64,000 nt of DNA, taken from assembly GCF_021088345.1 (NCBI RefSeq), contig NZ_CP088156.1, positions 1,302,001-1,366,000 on the forward strand, in the 5' to 3' direction. Positions 8,387-19,263 of the stretch are shown piece by piece. The stretch's first letter is position 1, and every line of letters begins with the position of its first letter. The notes beneath the pieces were generated by a model. That model searched no databases. It had not been told where the DNA came from and saw only the letters and a program-made list of their open reading frames with translations. This stretch comes from Bradyrhizobium ontarionense. GTDB lineage: Bacteria; Pseudomonadota; Alphaproteobacteria; Rhizobiales; Xanthobacteraceae. A program made the position numbers and the translations under genes.

Positions 8387-9400
8387 ATGGCAGACGATCG
8401 CACGACGTCGATGTCCCGCCGTCAGATGGTCGGAGGCACTGCAACGCTGGCGGCTGCCTCGTTGGCCCCTGCAACGGCGAAAGGACGTGAGACAATGGCT
8501 GGTGATTCCATGACGACCGAACAACTCGTCGATCCCACCGACAAATTTCCGAAGCCGCCGTTCGAACGGCAGTCTCAGCCCTGGCCCGGGCTCGCCAGCA
8601 AGATGTCTCCTCGGCCCGACCATGGCGAAACCAGCTACAGAGGTTCGGGTCGCCTCGCCGGACGCAAGGCGCTGATCACCGGTGGCGATTCCGGAATGGG
8701 GCGCGCCGCTGCCATCGCCTATGCGCGGGAAGGAGCGGATGTCGCCATCAACTACTACCCGACGGAGGAGCCGGACGCACAGGAGGTGGTCGCATTGATC
8801 AAGGCCGAGGGCCGGAAGGCGGTTGCGCTTCCCGGCGATCTCCGCGACGAGGGCTTTTGCCGGCAGCTCGTACAACGGGCCGTTGAAGCGCTCGGTGGAC
8901 TCGATATCGTCGTCAACAATGCGGCCCGGCAACAGGCCCGTCAATCGATCCTGGACGTTTCATCGGAGGATTTCGACGCGACGATGAAGACCAACATCTA
9001 TGCGCCGTTCTGGATCATCAAGGCCGCTCTGCCGCACCTCAAGCCCGGGTCCGTCATTATCGGCACATCGTCCGAGCAGGCCTACGATCCATCACCAGAC
9101 CTGTATGATTACGCGCAGACCAAGGCCGCGACCATGAACTACGTGAAGTCGCTGGCCAAGCAGCTCGGGCCGAAAGGCATTCGCGTCAACGCCGTCGCTC
9201 CGGGACCGATCTGGACGCCGCTCCAGGTCTCCGGCGGCGCAACCATGGAGAAGCTCGAGAAATTCGGCGGTCAGACTCCGCTCGGCCGCCCCGGCCAGCC
9301 GGCAGAGCTCGGATCCATCTACGTTCAGCTGGCTGCAGCGGATGCAAGCTACGCGAACGGACAGGTCAATGGATCATCCGGTGGGTCCGGGCAGCCGTGA
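8387..9400 (+). CDS. SDR family oxidoreductase with Tat-like N-terminus
   Basis: 337 residues; an NAD(P)-dependent short-chain dehydrogenase of the YghA/general-stress type, with a long N-terminal extension typical of that subgroup. The nucleotide-binding motif is TGGDSGMG (98-105), NNAA is at 177-180, and the catalytic Ser229, Tyr242 and Lys246 (YAQTK) are present. Residues 1-32 contain SRRQM plus a short Ala-rich segment resembling a twin-arginine signal, so export is possible. An EcfG-like promoter lies upstream and a hairpin overlaps the stop codon. Substrate unknown. Confidence 0.85.
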   Translation: MADDRTTSMSRRQMVGGTATLAAASLAPATAKGRETMAGDSMTTEQLVDPTDKFPKPPFERQSQPWPGLASKMSPRPDHGETSYRGSGRLAGRKALITGGDSGMGRAAAIAYAREGADVAINYYPTEEPDAQEVVALIKAEGRKAVALPGDLRDEGFCRQLVQRAVEALGGLDIVVNNAARQQARQSILDVSSEDFDATMKTNIYAPFWIIKAALPHLKPGSVIIGTSSEQAYDPSPDLYDYAQTKAATMNYVKSLAKQLGPKGIRVNAVAPGPIWTPLQVSGGATMEKLEKFGGQTPLGRPGQPAELGSIYVQLAAADASYANGQVNGSSGGSGQP

Positions 9401-9412
9401 GGCTGCCCTTTG
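9389..9412 (+). terminator. intrinsic terminator overlapping SDR stop codon
   Basis: Perfect stem GGGCAGCC (9389-9396) with GGCTGCCC (9401-9408), loop GTGA containing the stop codon, then TTT. Confidence 0.65.
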
Positions 9413-9415
9413 GGC

Positions 9416-9547
9416 TCAGATGCGCGTGACCGGCTGCGGAAGCGAATAGGCTTCGGTATGCACCTGGCGGATCGTCGTAAATGCGGCGACCGCCGAAGCA
9501 ACGCTGAAGGCGGTCAGCAGCGCAATGAGCACCGTACGAGGGGCCAT
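9416..9547 (-). CDS. very small exported or membrane protein (43 aa)
   Basis: MAPRTVLIALLTAFSVASAV forms a hydrophobic signal/anchor followed by AAFTTIRQVHTEAYSLPQPV. A strong GGAGG site sits six to nine bases before the ATG at 9547. The frame is open further upstream, but the ribosome site and the signal-like N-terminus fix this start. Function unknown. Confidence 0.6.
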   Translation of the reverse strand: MAPRTVLIALLTAFSVASAVAAFTTIRQVHTEAYSLPQPVTRI

Positions 9548-9570
9548 GGAAAAGTCCTCCATTCGAAAGA

Positions 9571-9765
9571 TTACTCTTGCAAAGAATCCACCTTCCGGTC
9601 CGCGACCGGCGTGACTTCGCCGTCGAGCCAATCCTGCTGGAGCGCCAGCGCGCTCCAGCTCTGGGCCATGCGCTCATAGCGCCTCAAGGCCGGCTCGCCC
9701 TCCGCTCGCTGAGCGAGTTGGAGACAGTTGTCCGCGTTTTCTCTGAAAAGATCTGACTGTTTCAT
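9571..9765 (-). CDS. small helical hypothetical protein
   Basis: 64 residues, MKQSDLFRENADNCLQLAQR, then AEGEPALRRYERMAQSWSAL and ALQQDWLDGE. This helical pattern (ENA.NC..LA......RY..MA..W..LA..Q.WLDGE) matches a short protein family I have seen repeatedly in Bradyrhizobium genomes without a known role. It precedes the 43-aa gene on the same strand by 23 bases and may be cotranscribed with it. Confidence 0.7.
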   Translation of the reverse strand: MKQSDLFRENADNCLQLAQRAEGEPALRRYERMAQSWSALALQQDWLDGEVTPVADRKVDSLQE

Positions 9766-10468
9766 TGAAATTAGCTGGTGGCCGCAACAGGACGCCGCAA
9801 CCGCGTTACACGATATTAATGTGCCATGTTTGGGCCGGAACTGCAGGACAGCCGGTGTCGACCAGCCATCCTACGCATCTAGGTAGTTATGAAACCGTCC
9901 TGGCCACCCGGCCTCCTCGCGATCCGAGGTGGAGCCGCCGACAGACCAAATGAAAGACCGGGAGCTCTTCAGCGCCCGCCACGGTTCTGCTCTTCAAGCG
10001 GTCTGACGCGCTGCTTCCCGGTATCTCGTCCCTGCCCTGGTCTCCATTATCGTCCCGGCCTCCGGAGGACGAGTGCCGCCGCCGCTCGGATTTCCGCTGG
10101 CGGCCTCGATCGTCGGCGCCGACCGCGGATTTGCGGAGCTTGCGGCGGGGGTCGCCGGTCACGGCGCCCGCTGCGCCGCATTGCCCGGAAGAGTGAAGGA
10201 AATGGTCTTTTCGTGAGTTCATCCTTATTAAATAACCTCTGGGATCCCCCCGGTTCCGAGTGCACGATCGGCCCGCTCGTCTGGGGGACGAAAAATTTGA
10301 AACGTTTAGGCCGGGATGGAGTTGATGTGCTCGTGCCAGTGAAGGCCGGTTCCATTCGCCGCAGAAATCGGCATCCGGCTTGATTTGAATAATTGCCGCA
10401 GCTTCTATTGCCGCAGGTCTTTGAGTCTCGGATTCTTGCCGGCGGACGTTCTGCCTCGGGGGAACTTT
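9766..10468. other. intergenic region upstream of the HAMP-array kinase
   Basis: About 700 bases. Frames on both strands are Arg/Gly/Pro-rich and look non-coding. An AT-rich patch near 10219-10235 may belong to a promoter. I see no clear EcfG motif in the plus direction here. Confidence 0.5.
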
Positions 10469-13400
10469 ATGAGCGATCTCGATTCCGCTGCCGGTCCGTC
10501 GCCGATACGGCAAGGCCTCAGCCGTCACGGGAACGGAACTGAGATACCCGATGCCAGCCAGGACCTGCTCCGGGCCCTGCAGGCAATGCGATCCGGCGAT
10601 TTCTCCGTACGCATGGGCGGCGACTATCTTGGTATCGACGGCAAGATCGCGGATACCTTCAATGAGATCATCGCAGCCAATGAGCGGATGGCCCAGCAGC
10701 TCGAACTTGTCGGCCAGGTCGTCGGCCGGGAAGGCAAGACGCGTCAGCGCGTGAGATTCGGCATCGCGAGCGGCTCGTGGGCTGATATGGAGAGTTCCGT
10801 CAACACCCTGATTGATGACCTTCTATGGCCGACGCGCGAGGTGACGCGCGCCGTCGCCGCGGTGGCCCAGGGCGATCTGCTGCAGACCGTGAAGCTCGAC
10901 GTCGATGGCCGGCCGCTGGGGGGCGAATTCCTGCAGTCTGCCAACATCGTCAACACGATGATCAAGCAGCTGAGCGTTTTCACTTCGGAAGTCACGCGCG
11001 TGGCGCGCGAGGTCGGCACCGAGGGCAAGCTCGGCGGCCAGGCTCAGGTTCCGGAGGTGACGGGCGTCTGGAAGGACCTGACCGAGAGCGTCAACTCCAT
11101 GGCCAACAACCTCACCGGCCAGGTCCGCAACATCGCGGAGGTGACGATCGCGGTTGCCAATGGCGACCTCTCGAAGAAGATCACGGTCGACGTCCGCGGC
11201 GAAATCCTGCAACTGAAGGAAGCCATCAACACGATGGTCGATCAGCTGCGCTCGTTCGCCTCCGAGGTGACGCGCGTGGCGCGCGAGGTCGGGACCGATG
11301 GCAAGCTCGGCGGCCAGGCCATCGTTCCCGGCGTCGCCGGCACCTGGAAGGATCTCACCGACTCCGTCAACGCGATGTGTGGCAACCTGACGGCCCAGGT
11401 CCGCAACATCGCCAACGTCACCACGGCGGTGGCCCGCGGCGATCTCTCGCGCAAGATCACCGTCGACGTGCGCGGCGAGATCCTGGAGCTGAAGGACACC
11501 ATCAATACGATGGTCGACCAGCTCAACGCCTTCGCATCCGAGGTGACGCGCGTGGCGCGCGAGGTCGGCACCGAAGGCAAGCTCGGCGGCCAGGCCCAGG
11601 TGCCCGGCGTCGCCGGCACCTGGAAGGATCTCACCGACAACGTCAACTTCATGGCGTCGAACCTCACGGCCCAGGTGCGCAACATCGCCGATGTCGCCAC
11701 CGCGATCGCAAGCGGCGACCTGTCGAAGAAGATCACGGTCAACGTCTCTGGCGAGATCCTTCAGCTGAAGGAAACGCTGAACACGATGGTCGACCAGCTC
11801 AACGCCTTTGCCGGCGAGGTCACGCGCGTCGCGCGCGAGGTCGGCACCGAAGGCCGGCTCGGCGGCCAGGCCAACGTGCTGGGTGTGGCCGGCACCTGGA
11901 AGGACTTGACCGAGAGCGTCAACTCGATGGCCTCGAACCTGACGGCGCAGGTCCGCAACATCGCCGACGTGACCACCGCGGTCGCCAATGGCGACCTGTC
12001 CAAGAAGATCACCGTCGACGTCCGCGGCGAAATCCTCGAGCTGAAGGACACCATCAACACGATGGTCGACCAGCTCAACGCCTTCGCCGGCGAGGTGACC
12101 CGCGTCGCGCGCGAAGTCGGCACCGAGGGCAAGCTCGGCGGCCAGGCGATGGTGCGCGGCGTCGCCGGCACCTGGAAGGACCTCACCGACAGCGTCAACT
12201 CGATGGCCTCGAACCTGACTGGTCAGGTTCGCAACATCGCCGAGGTCGCAACCGCGGTCGCCAAGGGCGACCTGTCGAAGAAGATCACGGTCAACGTGTC
12301 CGGCGAGATCCTTCAGCTGAAGGAAACACTGAACACGATGGTCGACCAGCTCAACGCCTTTGCCGGCGAGGTCACGCGCGTGGCCCGCGAGGTCGGTACC
12401 GACGGCAAGCTCGGCGGCCAGGCCGAGGTGCCGGGCGTCGCCGGCACCTGGAAGGACCTCACTGACAGCGTCAACTCGATGGCCGGCAACCTGACCGCCC
12501 AGGTCCGCAATATTGCCGAGGTGGCGACAGCCATTGCCGGCGGCGACCTGTCGCGCAAGATCACGGTCGACGTGCGCGGCGAGATTCTGAGCCTGAAGGA
12601 AACGCTGAACACGATGGTGGATCAGCTCAACCGCTTCGCCGGCGAAGTGACGCGCGTCGCGCGCGAGGTCGGCACCGAAGGCCGGCTCGGCGGCCAGGCC
12701 AACGTGCCCGGCGTCGCCGGCACCTGGAAGGACCTCACCGACAGCGTCAACTCGATGGCTGGCAATTTGACTGCCCAGGTCCGCAACATCGCCGAGGTGA
12801 CGACGGCGGTGGCGCGCGGCGATCTCTCGCGCAAGATCACCGTCGACGTGAAGGGCGAGATCCTGGAGCTGAAAAACACCATCAACACGATGGTCGACCA
12901 GCTCAACGCCTTCGCGTCCGAGGTCACCCGGGTGGCCCGCGAGGTCGGCACCGAAGGCAAGCTCGGTGGTCAGGCCCAGGTGCCCGAAGTGGCCGGAACC
13001 TGGAAGGACCTCACCGACAGCGTCAACTTCATGGCCTCGAACCTGACCGCGCAGGTCCGCAACATCGCCGAGGTCGCGACCGCCATCGCCGGCGGCGACC
13101 TGTCGAAGAAGATCACGGTGGACGTGCGCGGCGAGATCCTGCTGCTCAAGGACACCCTGAACACGATGGTCGAGCAGCTCCGCTCCTTCGCAGCCGAAGT
13201 CACGCGCGTCGCGCGTGAGGTCGGCACCGAAGGCCGCCTCGGTGGCCAGGCGGTCGTGCCCGGCGTCGGCGGCACTTGGAAGGACCTGACCGACAACGTC
13301 AACCTGCTCGCGGCCAACCTGACCACGCAGGTGCGCAACATCGCCGAGGTGACGACGGCGGTGGCCCGCGGCGATCTCTCCCGCAAGATCACCGTCGACG

Positions 13401-16400
13401 TGAAGGGCGAGATCCTGGAGCTGAAGAACACCATCAATACGATGGTCGATCAGCTCAACGCCTTCGCCGGCGAAGTGACCCGCGTCGCGCGCGAGGTCGG
13501 CACCGAGGGCAAGCTCGGCGGCCAGGCGCAGGTCCCGGGCGTCGCCGGCACCTGGAAGGACCTCACCGATACCGTGAACTTCATGGCCGCCAATCTCACC
13601 GAACAGGTTCGCGGCATCGTCAAGGTCGTGACCGCCGTGGCCAACGGCGATCTCAAGCAGAACCTGACGGTGAAGTCGAAGGGCGAGGTCGCCGCCCTTG
13701 CGGAAACCATCAACAACATGACCGAAACGCTCGCGACCTTCGCCGACCAGGTCACCAGCGTCGCGCGCGAGGTCGGCGTCGAGGGCCGTCTCGGCGGCCA
13801 GGCCAATGTTCCCGGCGCATCCGGTACCTGGAAGGATTTGACGGGCAACGTCAACCTGCTGGCCGCCAATCTGACGTCCCAGGTCCGCGCCATCGCAGAG
13901 GTCGCGACCGCCGTAACCAAGGGCGACCTCACCCGCTCCATTCAGGTCGATGCGCGCGGCGAAGTGGCCGAGCTCAAAGACAACATCAACACCATGATCA
14001 CCAATCTGAGGCTCACGACCGACCTCAACACCGAGCAGGACTGGCTCAAGACCAACCTTGCCAAGTTCACCAACATGCTCCAGGGCCAGCGCGACCTGAC
14101 CACCGTCGGCCGCCTGCTCCTCACCGAATTGACGCCGCTGGTGAACGCGCACCGTGGCGTGATCTACCAGGTCGACACCGAGCACACGCCGCAGCTGCGC
14201 CTGCTCGCCTCCTATGCAGATGACGGCGTCTACCCGCACCGCCAGTTCGTCCAGTTCGGCGAGGGACTGATCGGACAATGCGTGATCGACAAGCGCCAGC
14301 GGCTGGTGTCCGAGATCCCATCCGATGTGATTCCGGTCGGCTCCGCCCTGCTGCGCGCCGTCCCGAAAAACATCGTCGTGCTCCCGGTGCTGTTCGAGAA
14401 CCAGGTCAAGGCGATGATCGAGCTGGCGTCGCTGAGCCCGTTCACGACGTCACAGATGACGTTTCTCGAACAGCTGACCGACTCGATCGGCATCGTGCTC
14501 AATTCGATCGAGGCCACGATGCAGACCGAAGGTCTCTTGAAGCAGTCGCAGCAGCTCGCCGCCGAGCTGCAGGCGCAACAGCGCGAGCTGCAGCAGACCA
14601 ACGAGCAGCTCGAACAGAAGGCGCAGCAGCTCGCCGAGCGCAACGTCGAGGTCGAACGCAAGAACCAGGAGATCGAACAGGCCCGTCGCGCGCTCGAAGA
14701 GAAGGCGACCGAGCTCGCGCTGACGTCGAAGTACAAGTCCGAATTCCTGGCCAACATGTCGCACGAGCTGCGTACGCCGCTCAACAGCATCCTGATCCTG
14801 GGTCAGCAGCTCACCGAGAATCCCGACGGCAACCTCACGGTCAAGCAGGTCGAATTTGCCCGCACCATTCATGGCGCCGGCACCGATCTGCTCAACCTGA
14901 TCAGCGACATTCTCGATCTTTCCAAGATCGAATCCGGCACGGTGACCGTCGATGCCGAGGAAATCCTCACCGCCAACCTCCTGGAGACGGTCGGACGGCC
15001 GTTCCGGCACGAGGCCGAAAATCGCCTGGTCTCCTTCAACATCGATGTCGATCCGAGCCTCGCGCGGAGCATCGTCACGGATTCGAAGCGCCTGCAGCAG
15101 GTCCTGAAGAACCTGCTCTCGAATGCGTTCAAGTTTACCGCCGAGGGCGGCGTTCGCCTGAAAGTATCCGCCGCACTTGGCGGCTGGAGCACCGAGCATC
15201 CCGTGCTCAACACAGCACCGGCCGTGATCGCATTCGAAGTTTCCGACACCGGTATCGGCATTCCCCAGGACAAGCAGAAACTGATCTTCGAGGCATTTCA
15301 GCAGGCCGACGCGGGCACGAGCCGCAAATATGGAGGCACCGGTCTCGGCCTTGCGATCAGCCGCGAGCTCGCCAGCCTCCTGGGCGGAGAGATCCATCTC
15401 AAGAGCGCGCCGGGCAAGGGCAGCACTTTCACGCTGTACCTGCCGCTCAAATATTCGGGTCCCGCGACAACACCGCGCGTCAGCCCAACACCGGCTGTTC
15501 CCTACGTCCAGACCCCTGTCCTGCAGCAGACCACGGCACCCGAGCGCGTCGTCGAGCAGCTGGCGGATGATCGGCTCGATCTCGAACCGGGTGATACGAT
15601 CCTTCTGATCGTCGAGGACGATCCCCACTACGCCCGCGTGCTGATCGACCTCGCGCGCGACAAGGGATTCAAGGTCCTGGTTGCCGCCCGCGGCGCGGAA
15701 GCGCTCGAACTGGCCAAGCAATATCAACCAGCCGCGATCTCATTGGACGTCTTCCTGCCCGACATGCTCGGCTGGACGGTCCTTAGCCAGCTCAAGCACA
15801 ATCCGCTGACGCGGCATATCCCGGTGCAGATCATCACGCTGGACGAAGACCGCCAGCATGCGCTGGCGCGTGGCGCCTTCTCCTTCGTCAGCAAGCCCAC
15901 GACGACGGAAGGCGTCAGCGCCGCCCTGTCGCAGATCAAGGAATACGCCAAGCCGCGGCGCAAGCGGCTGCTGATCGTGGAGGACAACGCAGCCGAACAG
16001 CTGAGCATCCGCCAGTTGCTCGATCACGACGACATCGAGATCGTCGAAGCCGGCACCGGCGCGGACGCACTCGACGCGTTGCGCAGCGCGCCTTGCGATT
16101 GCGTCGTGCTCGACCTCCGTCTGCCCGACATGAGCGGTTTCGACGTCCTCGATCAGTTGCGCTCCGACGAAACGTTGGCGGGCGTTCCGGTGGTCGTCTT
16201 CACCGGACGTGAATTGTCAGCTGAGGAGGACGCGGAACTCCATACGATGGCACGCAGCATCGTCGTCAAAGGTGTGGAGTCGCCCGAACGGCTGCTCGAC
16301 GAGACCTCATTGTTCCTGCATCGCGTGATCACGGAACTGCCGGTCGAGAAGCAGCGCATGCTGGAGAAGCTGAACAGTTCCGACGAGGATCTGATCAGCA

Positions 16401-16765
16401 AGACGGTGCTGCTCGTGGACGACGACGCGCGCAACATCTTTGCGCTGTCGAGCGTGCTGGAGCGCCGCGGCATGAAGGTGCTGACCGCCACCACGGGCCG
16501 TGAAGCCATCGAGCTCGTGCAGAGCAATCCGGAGATTGCGATCGTGTTGATGGACATCATGATGCCGCAGATGGATGGTTACCAGACCATCGGCGTCATC
16601 CGTCAAAATCCGACGTTCGTCCGGCTCCCCATCATCGCGTTGACCGCGAAGGCCATGAAGGGAGACCGCGAGAAGTGCCTCGAAGCTGGCGCATCCGACT
16701 ATCTAGCAAAACCCGTCAACACCGAGCAGCTGCTCCTTGCGATTCGCATGTGGCTGCACCGCTGA
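10469..16765 (+). CDS. giant hybrid histidine kinase with HAMP array, GAF and three receiver domains
   Basis: 2098 residues from ATG 10469 (GGGGGAAC upstream). Two divergent HAMP-like units (about 25-170) are followed by eleven 92-residue HAMP units (171-1182). Next come a GAF domain (about 1195-1355), a Gln/Glu-rich coiled coil, HisKA with H1432 in [12 protein letters not shown], and HATPase_c (N box near 1548, DTGIGIP near 1594, GGTGLGLAI). Three receivers carry phospho-acceptor Asp1760, Asp1882 and Asp2029. No transmembrane helix is visible, so it should be cytoplasmic. The layout resembles fungal group III osmosensing kinases and poly-HAMP bacterial sensors. The next gene starts 12 bases downstream. 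The signal is unknown. Confidence 0.9.
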   Translation: MSDLDSAAGPSPIRQGLSRHGNGTEIPDASQDLLRALQAMRSGDFSVRMGGDYLGIDGKIADTFNEIIAANERMAQQLELVGQVVGREGKTRQRVRFGIASGSWADMESSVNTLIDDLLWPTREVTRAVAAVAQGDLLQTVKLDVDGRPLGGEFLQSANIVNTMIKQLSVFTSEVTRVAREVGTEGKLGGQAQVPEVTGVWKDLTESVNSMANNLTGQVRNIAEVTIAVANGDLSKKITVDVRGEILQLKEAINTMVDQLRSFASEVTRVAREVGTDGKLGGQAIVPGVAGTWKDLTDSVNAMCGNLTAQVRNIANVTTAVARGDLSRKITVDVRGEILELKDTINTMVDQLNAFASEVTRVAREVGTEGKLGGQAQVPGVAGTWKDLTDNVNFMASNLTAQVRNIADVATAIASGDLSKKITVNVSGEILQLKETLNTMVDQLNAFAGEVTRVAREVGTEGRLGGQANVLGVAGTWKDLTESVNSMASNLTAQVRNIADVTTAVANGDLSKKITVDVRGEILELKDTINTMVDQLNAFAGEVTRVAREVGTEGKLGGQAMVRGVAGTWKDLTDSVNSMASNLTGQVRNIAEVATAVAKGDLSKKITVNVSGEILQLKETLNTMVDQLNAFAGEVTRVAREVGTDGKLGGQAEVPGVAGTWKDLTDSVNSMAGNLTAQVRNIAEVATAIAGGDLSRKITVDVRGEILSLKETLNTMVDQLNRFAGEVTRVAREVGTEGRLGGQANVPGVAGTWKDLTDSVNSMAGNLTAQVRNIAEVTTAVARGDLSRKITVDVKGEILELKNTINTMVDQLNAFASEVTRVAREVGTEGKLGGQAQVPEVAGTWKDLTDSVNFMASNLTAQVRNIAEVATAIAGGDLSKKITVDVRGEILLLKDTLNTMVEQLRSFAAEVTRVAREVGTEGRLGGQAVVPGVGGTWKDLTDNVNLLAANLTTQVRNIAEVTTAVARGDLSRKITVDVKGEILELKNTINTMVDQLNAFAGEVTRVAREVGTEGKLGGQAQVPGVAGTWKDLTDTVNFMAANLTEQVRGIVKVVTAVANGDLKQNLTVKSKGEVAALAETINNMTETLATFADQVTSVAREVGVEGRLGGQANVPGASGTWKDLTGNVNLLAANLTSQVRAIAEVATAVTKGDLTRSIQVDARGEVAELKDNINTMITNLRLTTDLNTEQDWLKTNLAKFTNMLQGQRDLTTVGRLLLTELTPLVNAHRGVIYQVDTEHTPQLRLLASYADDGVYPHRQFVQFGEGLIGQCVIDKRQRLVSEIPSDVIPVGSALLRAVPKNIVVLPVLFENQVKAMIELASLSPFTTSQMTFLEQLTDSIGIVLNSIEATMQTEGLLKQSQQLAAELQAQQRELQQTNEQLEQKAQQLAERNVEVERKNQEIEQARRALEEKATELALTSKYKSEFLANMSHELRTPLNSILILGQQLTENPDGNLTVKQVEFARTIHGAGTDLLNLISDILDLSKIESGTVTVDAEEILTANLLETVGRPFRHEAENRLVSFNIDVDPSLARSIVTDSKRLQQVLKNLLSNAFKFTAEGGVRLKVSAALGGWSTEHPVLNTAPAVIAFEVSDTGIGIPQDKQKLIFEAFQQADAGTSRKYGGTGLGLAISRELASLLGGEIHLKSAPGKGSTFTLYLPLKYSGPATTPRVSPTPAVPYVQTPVLQQTTAPERVVEQLADDRLDLEPGDTILLIVEDDPHYARVLIDLARDKGFKVLVAARGAEALELAKQYQPAAISLDVFLPDMLGWTVLSQLKHNPLTRHIPVQIITLDEDRQHALARGAFSFVSKPTTTEGVSAALSQIKEYAKPRRKRLLIVEDNAAEQLSIRQLLDHDDIEIVEAGTGADALDALRSAPCDCVVLDLRLPDMSGFDVLDQLRSDETLAGVPVVVFTGRELSAEEDAELHTMARSIVVKGVESPERLLDETSLFLHRVITELPVEKQRMLEKLNSSDEDLISKTVLLVDDDARNIFALSSVLERRGMKVLTATTGREAIELVQSNPEIAIVLMDIMMPQMDGYQTIGVIRQNPTFVRLPIIALTAKAMKGDREKCLEAGASDYLAKPVNTEQLLLAIRMWLHR
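10979..14014 (+). repeat. eleven tandem 276-bp repeats encoding HAMP units
   Basis: Eleven in-frame copies of exactly 92 codons each, starting at Phe171. Each contains [29 protein letters not shown] and [19 protein letters not shown] in that order. The last two copies are the most divergent. Similarity persists at nucleotide level, so the array has probably been expanded and homogenised by recombination. Confidence 0.95.
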
Positions 16766-16776
16766 AACGGTTGATC

Positions 16777-18273
16777 ATGATGGAACATGAGAAGGTCAAC
16801 ATTCTCCTGGTCGACGACCAGCCGGCGAAGCTGCTGGCCTATGAAGTCATCCTGAAGGAACTCGGCGAGACTCTCGTGGTCGCGACCTCAGGCCGCGAAG
16901 CACTGGAGATCCTGCTGAAGAACGAGATCGCGGTGATCCTCGTCGACGTCTGCATGCCCGAGCTCGACGGCTTCGAGCTTGCGCAAATGATCCGTGAGCA
17001 TCCAAGGTTCCAGAAGATCGCAATCATCTTCATTTCAGCGGTTCAAGTCAGCGATTTCGACCGGCTGCGCGGCTATGAGATGGGTGCGGTGGACTACGTG
17101 CCCGTTCCCGTCGTGCCCGAGGTGCTGCGCGCGAAGATCAAGGTCTTCGCCGAGCTCTATCGCAAGACGCGGGAGCTGGAGCATTTGAACCTGGAGCTTG
17201 AGAACCGAGTCCGCGCGCGCACGGCAGAACTCGAGCGATCGACGGCCCAGCTCGTCGAAAGCGAGCAGCGGCGGAGCATGGCGATTGCGGCCGGCAAGAT
17301 GGGATCGTGGGACTGGGACGGCGCCAATGGCGACTGGATGTGGGACGAGGGTCAGTATCGCATCTTCGGCGTCACACCGCAGAGCTTCGAACTCAACTCC
17401 GTGAACATCATGGCTCTGCTGCATCCGGATGATACGGAGCGCGCACGCCAAGTGGTCGCCGAGTTCGGCCGCGGTATGACCTCGTACGAAGCCGAGTTCC
17501 GAATCCATCGTCCCGATGGAGAGGAGCGCTGGTGCGTCGGCACGGCGGCGGCCACCAAGGACAAGGCCGGCCGCGTCATCCGCGTCAGCGGCGTCACCAT
17601 CGACATCACCGAACGCAAGCGCGCCGAGGAACGTCAGAATCTGTTGACCCGCGAGGTCGATCATCGCGCCAAGAACGCGCTGACGCTCGCCCAATCGATC
17701 GTGAGGCTGACCAAAGCCGACAGTGTGAAAGCCTATGTCAGCGCGGTGGAAGGCCGCATCAGCGCGCTGGCCCGCGTTCATACGATCCTGTCGCTTTCAA
17801 GCTGGCAGGGCGCGGAGATGAGCAGGCTCGTCGCCGAGGAGCTCGCCCCCTATGCGACCGGCGGACAGGTGGTGTACGGCGGCGCCGAGTTGCAGCTGGA
17901 ACCCGCGACGGCGCAGACCCTCGCGCTCGCCATGCACGAGCTGGTGACGAACTCGGCCAAGTATGGTGCGCTATCGGTCCGTTCCGGCCATCTGTCGATC
18001 AGCTGGACGATCGAGGATGACCGCCTCGATCTCATCTGGATCGAAGCCGGTGGCCCGCTGGTGCATGTGCCGACCTCGCGCGGGTTCGGAACGCGCAGCC
18101 TGATGGCCAGCGTCGAAAGCCAGCTCGGCGGACGCGCCCTGTTCGATTGGCGTCCGGAAGGACTCGTCTGCCGTCTGGTCGTCCCGCTTCGGACCGGCGC
18201 GACCCCGCCGGAGATCACGAACTCTTACCCTGCGGTCAGCTCCGATGGCGCCCGCCAGCGCGCCGCGGGTTGA
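16777..18273 (+). CDS. REC-PAS-HWE histidine kinase
   Basis: 498 residues from ATG 16777, 12 bases after the upstream kinase. The receiver domain (about 7-125) has DD13-14 and phospho-acceptor D57 (ILVDVCMPELDG). A coiled linker is followed by a PAS/PAC module (about 168-285, GVTIDITERKRAEE). The HWE-type kinase core has H296 in EVDHRAKNALTLAQ and the N box HELVTNSAKYGAL. HWE/HisKA_2 kinases are the class that phosphorylates PhyR-type stress regulators. An N-terminal receiver suggests it takes phosphate from another kinase, most simply its neighbour. Cytoplasmic. The MM start leaves ATG 16780 as an alternative. Confidence 0.9.
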   Translation: MMEHEKVNILLVDDQPAKLLAYEVILKELGETLVVATSGREALEILLKNEIAVILVDVCMPELDGFELAQMIREHPRFQKIAIIFISAVQVSDFDRLRGYEMGAVDYVPVPVVPEVLRAKIKVFAELYRKTRELEHLNLELENRVRARTAELERSTAQLVESEQRRSMAIAAGKMGSWDWDGANGDWMWDEGQYRIFGVTPQSFELNSVNIMALLHPDDTERARQVVAEFGRGMTSYEAEFRIHRPDGEERWCVGTAAATKDKAGRVIRVSGVTIDITERKRAEERQNLLTREVDHRAKNALTLAQSIVRLTKADSVKAYVSAVEGRISALARVHTILSLSSWQGAEMSRLVAEELAPYATGGQVVYGGAELQLEPATAQTLALAMHELVTNSAKYGALSVRSGHLSISWTIEDDRLDLIWIEAGGPLVHVPTSRGFGTRSLMASVESQLGGRALFDWRPEGLVCRLVVPLRTGATPPEITNSYPAVSSDGARQRAAG

Positions 18274-18485
18274 TCGCACGTTCTGCTCGGTCGCGTTCAG
18301 GCCGTGGTATCACGCGCCAGCCGAACCGGTACCGACTTTGCTGCAGGGACCTTTCCGCCTTCCGCGTGGTGCCACAGCGGAATCAGTCCATTGCACTCAG
18401 GGTAGCAGGCCGCGATGCTATGACGCGGAATGTCGAACGCCACCCGGGTCCGAGCCCGGCTCTCCTTTTTCAGCCGACACTGAGA

Positions 18486-19046
18486 TCACGCAGCGCTGCG
18501 CTGGAGGTGGCGACCTTCCTTGACTTCCTCGATGATCTTGGCGCTGAAAGCTTCCAGGTCGCCAGGATTGCGAGAGGTGATCACGCCCTGGTCGACTACG
18601 ACCTCCGCGTCCTGCCACTGAGCGCCGGCATTGACGACATCGGTCTTGATGGACTTGTAGGATGTCATCTTACGTCCCTTTGCAATGCCGGTCTCGATCA
18701 GCAGCCAAGGCGCGTGACACACCGCCGCGACGATCTTCTTGGCGGCGAACATGTCCTCGATGAACTTCAGCGCCTTCGGCTCGAGCCGCAGCAGATCCGG
18801 ATTGATCTGACCGCCCGGGAGCACGATGGCGTCGTAGTCGGACGCGGCGGCTTGGTCGAGTGTCTTGTCGACCTTGACGGGACGACCCCAATCCTTCTGA
18901 TCCCAGCCCTTGATCTCGCCAGGCGCGATCGAGATGATGTCGACGGTTGCTCCCGCCTGCTTCAGGCGATCACGCGGCACTTCGAGCTCTGACTGTTCGA
19001 AACCATTCGTTGCGAGAATCGCAATCTTCTTTCCGTTGATGTCCAT
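18486..19046 (-). CDS. DJ-1/PfpI family protein (type 1 glutamine amidotransferase-like)
   Basis: 186 residues from ATG 19046, preceded by AGGAG. DJ-1/PfpI fold: MDINGKKIAILATNGFEQSE at the N-terminus, ALVLPGG-like AIVLPGGQ at 73-80, and the nucleophile elbow AAVCHAPWLL with Cys110-His111; Glu17 is in the usual position. PfpI/YhbO/YraA proteins act in protein or metabolite repair under stress. A GGAAC-N16-GGTT motif upstream supports general stress control. It is divergent from the gene at 19264. Confidence 0.9.
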   Translation of the reverse strand: MDINGKKIAILATNGFEQSELEVPRDRLKQAGATVDIISIAPGEIKGWDQKDWGRPVKVDKTLDQAAASDYDAIVLPGGQINPDLLRLEPKALKFIEDMFAAKKIVAAVCHAPWLLIETGIAKGRKMTSYKSIKTDVVNAGAQWQDAEVVVDQGVITSRNPGDLEAFSAKIIEEVKEGRHLQRSAA

Positions 19047-19079
19047 TGAGTTCTCCTCATCTCGTCGACCCCCGCGGGC

Positions 19080-19104
19080 AACCTGGCGCACGCCCGCATG
19101 TTCC
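19080..19104 (-). promoter_or_regulatory. EcfG-like promoter for PfpI gene
   Basis: GGAAC (19104-19100), 16 bases, GGTT (19083-19080), with one mismatch to CGTT, 33 bases upstream of the start at 19046. Confidence 0.55.
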
Positions 19105-19160
19105 GACGGCAGAGACCGGCCAGTCGTCACAACTGGTCGACTGACGTGACACTCGGATGT

Positions 19161-19186
19161 GGAACCACCACGCATGCCCCGCAGTT
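19161..19186 (+). promoter_or_regulatory. EcfG-like promoter candidate for the gene at 19264
   Basis: GGAAC (19161-19165), 17 bases, AGTT (19183-19186), one mismatch to CGTT; divergent from the similar motif at 19104-19080. Confidence 0.4.
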
Positions 19187-19263
19187 TGTTCGAACGGGCA
19201 TGCCTTGGACAACAAGCCGCTTGGACAACAAGCCGCGCTGAGCGAAGGGGCATCGCCATTTCA

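Noticed and set aside
10979..14014. CRISPR-like or satellite repeat array
   Set aside because: The repeats are 276 bp, in frame and encode HAMP units without spacers.
10823..14278. 1151-residue minus-strand frame opposite the HAMP array
   Set aside because: It mirrors the plus-strand tandem repeat and high-GC codon bias; the translation is a His/Asp/Gly-rich shadow with no domain character.
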